Shown: piece by piece, positions 60,218-61,158 of the stretch | Layout of the letters: each line of letters opens with the position of its first letter | Numbering within the stretch: the stretch's first letter is position 1 | Source: Nitrospiria bacterium | GTDB lineage: Bacteria; Nitrospirota; UBA9217 | Assembly (NCBI GenBank): GCA_919901555.1 | Contig: CAKKPG010000019.1 | Location: 1 to 61,158 of the forward strand | Direction of reading: 5' to 3' | Length of the DNA: 61,158 nt | Made by a program: the position numbers and the translations under genes | The notes under the pieces: model-generated | What the model was told of the DNA's origin: nothing | The model's database searches: none | Seen by the model: only the letters and a program-made list of their open reading frames with translations

Positions 60218-60429
60218 CAGCCACGCTCCTGCCGCTCGCGGACAACGTCCTCCGACCACGTCGATTTCGACGAAGCGGTCAGCTTCCGTATCTCCTCCGC
60301 CGGCAGCGCCTTCCCCTGCGGGGCCTTTGCCCGCTTCAGGAGCCGTATCTGCTCCGAGAGAACCACAAGTTCATCGGTCCGCAACTCGTCAATGTCTTTT
60401 TTTACCATTTCCTTGAGCCCCATGTTCAT
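60217..60429 (-). CDS. Antitoxin partner of the PIN toxin
   Basis: A 70-residue helical antitoxin (LKEMVKKDIDELRTDELVVL, then EEIRKLTASSKSTWSEDVV). The C-terminal SKSTWSEDVVRER type of tail is common in antitoxins of PIN toxins. The gene ends at the toxin start. The first or third codon ATG could be the start. Confidence 0.8.
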   Translation of the reverse strand: MNMGLKEMVKKDIDELRTDELVVLSEQIRLLKRAKAPQGKALPAEEIRKLTASSKSTWSEDVVRERQERG

Positions 60430-60516
60430 GACCTCCTCAACACGCTCACCTTTACAAAAATAATAGCATAATTACCAGCTAAAATAAACCGAAATCCTGA
60501 CTTACCCTCACCATGT

Positions 60517-60568
60517 GGGCGTCACTTACCAGCTACTGTGGTGGCTCGTTGCCGTGAGCCGGGCTGCA
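60517..60568 (-). repeat. 52-bp repeat, copy B
   Basis: This matches 59091-59142 (CACTTACCAGCTACTGTGG ... GCCGTGAGCCGG) with few differences. It precedes copy 4 of the 110-bp repeat by about 105 nt. Confidence 0.82.
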
Positions 60569-60672
60569 TGTCGTGCAGAAATTCCGCGTAATGTACATTC
60601 GCATCCGTTATATCCGACATGCCAACCTCCCGTACTGCGCATTTCAATCCGAAATCTGCAATCCAAAATCTG

Positions 60673-60780
60673 AATGCCGCCTTTTCACAGCTCACAGAAA
60701 CAATTCGATGCGCGTGCAAAGAAACCGGCCTTTGATCCATCCCGCCGCAATGCGCTCTGAGAACGATGTCCCCAAAGTTT
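60673..60780 (-). repeat. About 110-bp dispersed repeat, copy 4
   Basis: AATGCCGCCTTTTCACAGC through GATGTCCCCAAAGTTT, with the same core as copies 1-3. All four copies have the same orientation. Confidence 0.88.
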
Positions 60781-61109
60781 CCTCCAACTTCTATCAAACA
60801 ATCATCAAACAAAAGCGACAGACATATCCGCTTGATATTATAGAGCTTAATCGCTGACGAACTTCGACTGCAATCCCATGAAAAGCCGTTTATCAAGCAA
60901 TGCCCTCCCCTTGGGCGCTGAATGATCGGAATGTTTTATTCATTCTCCACGAAGTTGTAAAATATGGACACTTATTTGGATAAAAGCATCCAAATAATCC
61001 GCCAAATAACCTTTACTGCAAAACATTTTCAACCGCCACCGCGCACTGGCTCCATGACCACCCGGAACTGAGGTAGGATATATTCTCCGGCAATTCCACT
61101 TTAATAAAC

Positions 61110-61133
61110 TACCCCGCCGCAAGCAGCGGGGTA
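61110..61133. repeat. TACCCCGC...GCGGGGTA hairpin
   Basis: A near-perfect 24-bp palindrome (TACCCCGCCGCAAGC then AGCGGGGTA). Such hairpins are often seen at ends of IS200/IS605-type elements or as their relics, but no tnpA or tnpB is present in the window. Confidence 0.6.
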
Positions 61134-61158
61134 TTGGTTAGAACAACATCAGTTGATG

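Larger units (their letters stand above)
60430..61109. other. Gene-poor repeat region at the window end
   Basis: No convincing gene is seen in this 680 nt. It contains the second 52-bp repeat (60517), ATCCGAAATCTGCAATCC words (60647-60672) and the fourth 110-bp repeat (60673). After about 60800 the sequence is AT-richer and featureless apart from the hairpin at 61110. Confidence 0.5.

Noticed and set aside
57214-60780. Integron attC sites
   Set aside because: No GTTRRRY / RYYYAAC core pairs bracket the repeats and no integrase gene is visible, although the cassette-like layout resembles one.
61110-61133. Complete IS200/IS605 element
   Set aside because: Only a hairpin is present. No tnpA or tnpB gene is visible on either strand before the window ends.

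Overview
The window looks like a chromosomal piece of a GC-rich, Gram-negative bacterium. The 5' part of a 16S rRNA gene lies at the left edge. Its sequence, the multiheme c-type cytochromes, the many two-component genes and the repeat-rich spacers fit a Nitrospirota (Thermodesulfovibrionia-like) or Desulfobacterota lineage. That placement is inference from partial 16S and gene content.

Layout. 1-8 kb: 16S rRNA with its promoter and leader (minus), tyrS, a frameshifted cbiX-like gene, a DUF1844 gene, small secreted or membrane proteins, a four-gene operon alternating HAMP membrane proteins with 7-heme and 4-heme cytochromes, and ribF. 8.3-31.9 kb: a dense sensory island on the plus strand. 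It holds a CheR-type methyltransferase broken by an in-frame TGA, six histidine kinases, five single-domain receivers, a sigma-54 activator, a REC-GAF-GGDEF cyclase, a REC-HD-GYP phosphodiesterase, three periplasmic substrate-binding proteins with no transporter genes, and one VapBC-like pair. 32-41 kb: DUF1015, the glycolytic gap-pgk-tpiA-secG cluster, a family-5 solute-binding lipoprotein and an ABC-2 exporter. 41-43 kb: two toxin-antitoxin pairs. 43-51 kb: late haem synthesis (hemE, hemH, hemG), a thioesterase, a tRNA methyltransferase, a DciA/DUF721 protein, galT and glgA. 51-55.4 kb: a triple-GAF kinase, its receiver and rlmD. 55.4-61.2 kb: an accessory region with a MazG-like enzyme, a DprA-like protein, three toxin-antitoxin modules, two complementary fragments of AlbA_2 (Schlafen-like) genes, and four copies of a repeat of about 110 bp.

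How it works together. The haem genes would supply the cytochromes. The sensory island would link periplasmic ligand binding and redox or nutrient state to phosphorelay, sigma-54 transcription and c-di-GMP turnover. Two modules share one architecture: substrate-binding protein(s), membrane kinase, Rcp1-like receiver.

The most unusual feature is a family of word-based quasi-palindromes. A 7-13 bp word is repeated, followed by an A-rich spacer and then the reversed words. They fill many intergenic gaps and also sit in frame inside the same loop of the ATPase domain of three kinases. They also extend the C-terminus of a receiver and of cbiX, and they displace ribosome-binding sites. Two genes carry an in-frame TGA and one a homopolymer frameshift; these need read-level confirmation before biological interpretation.
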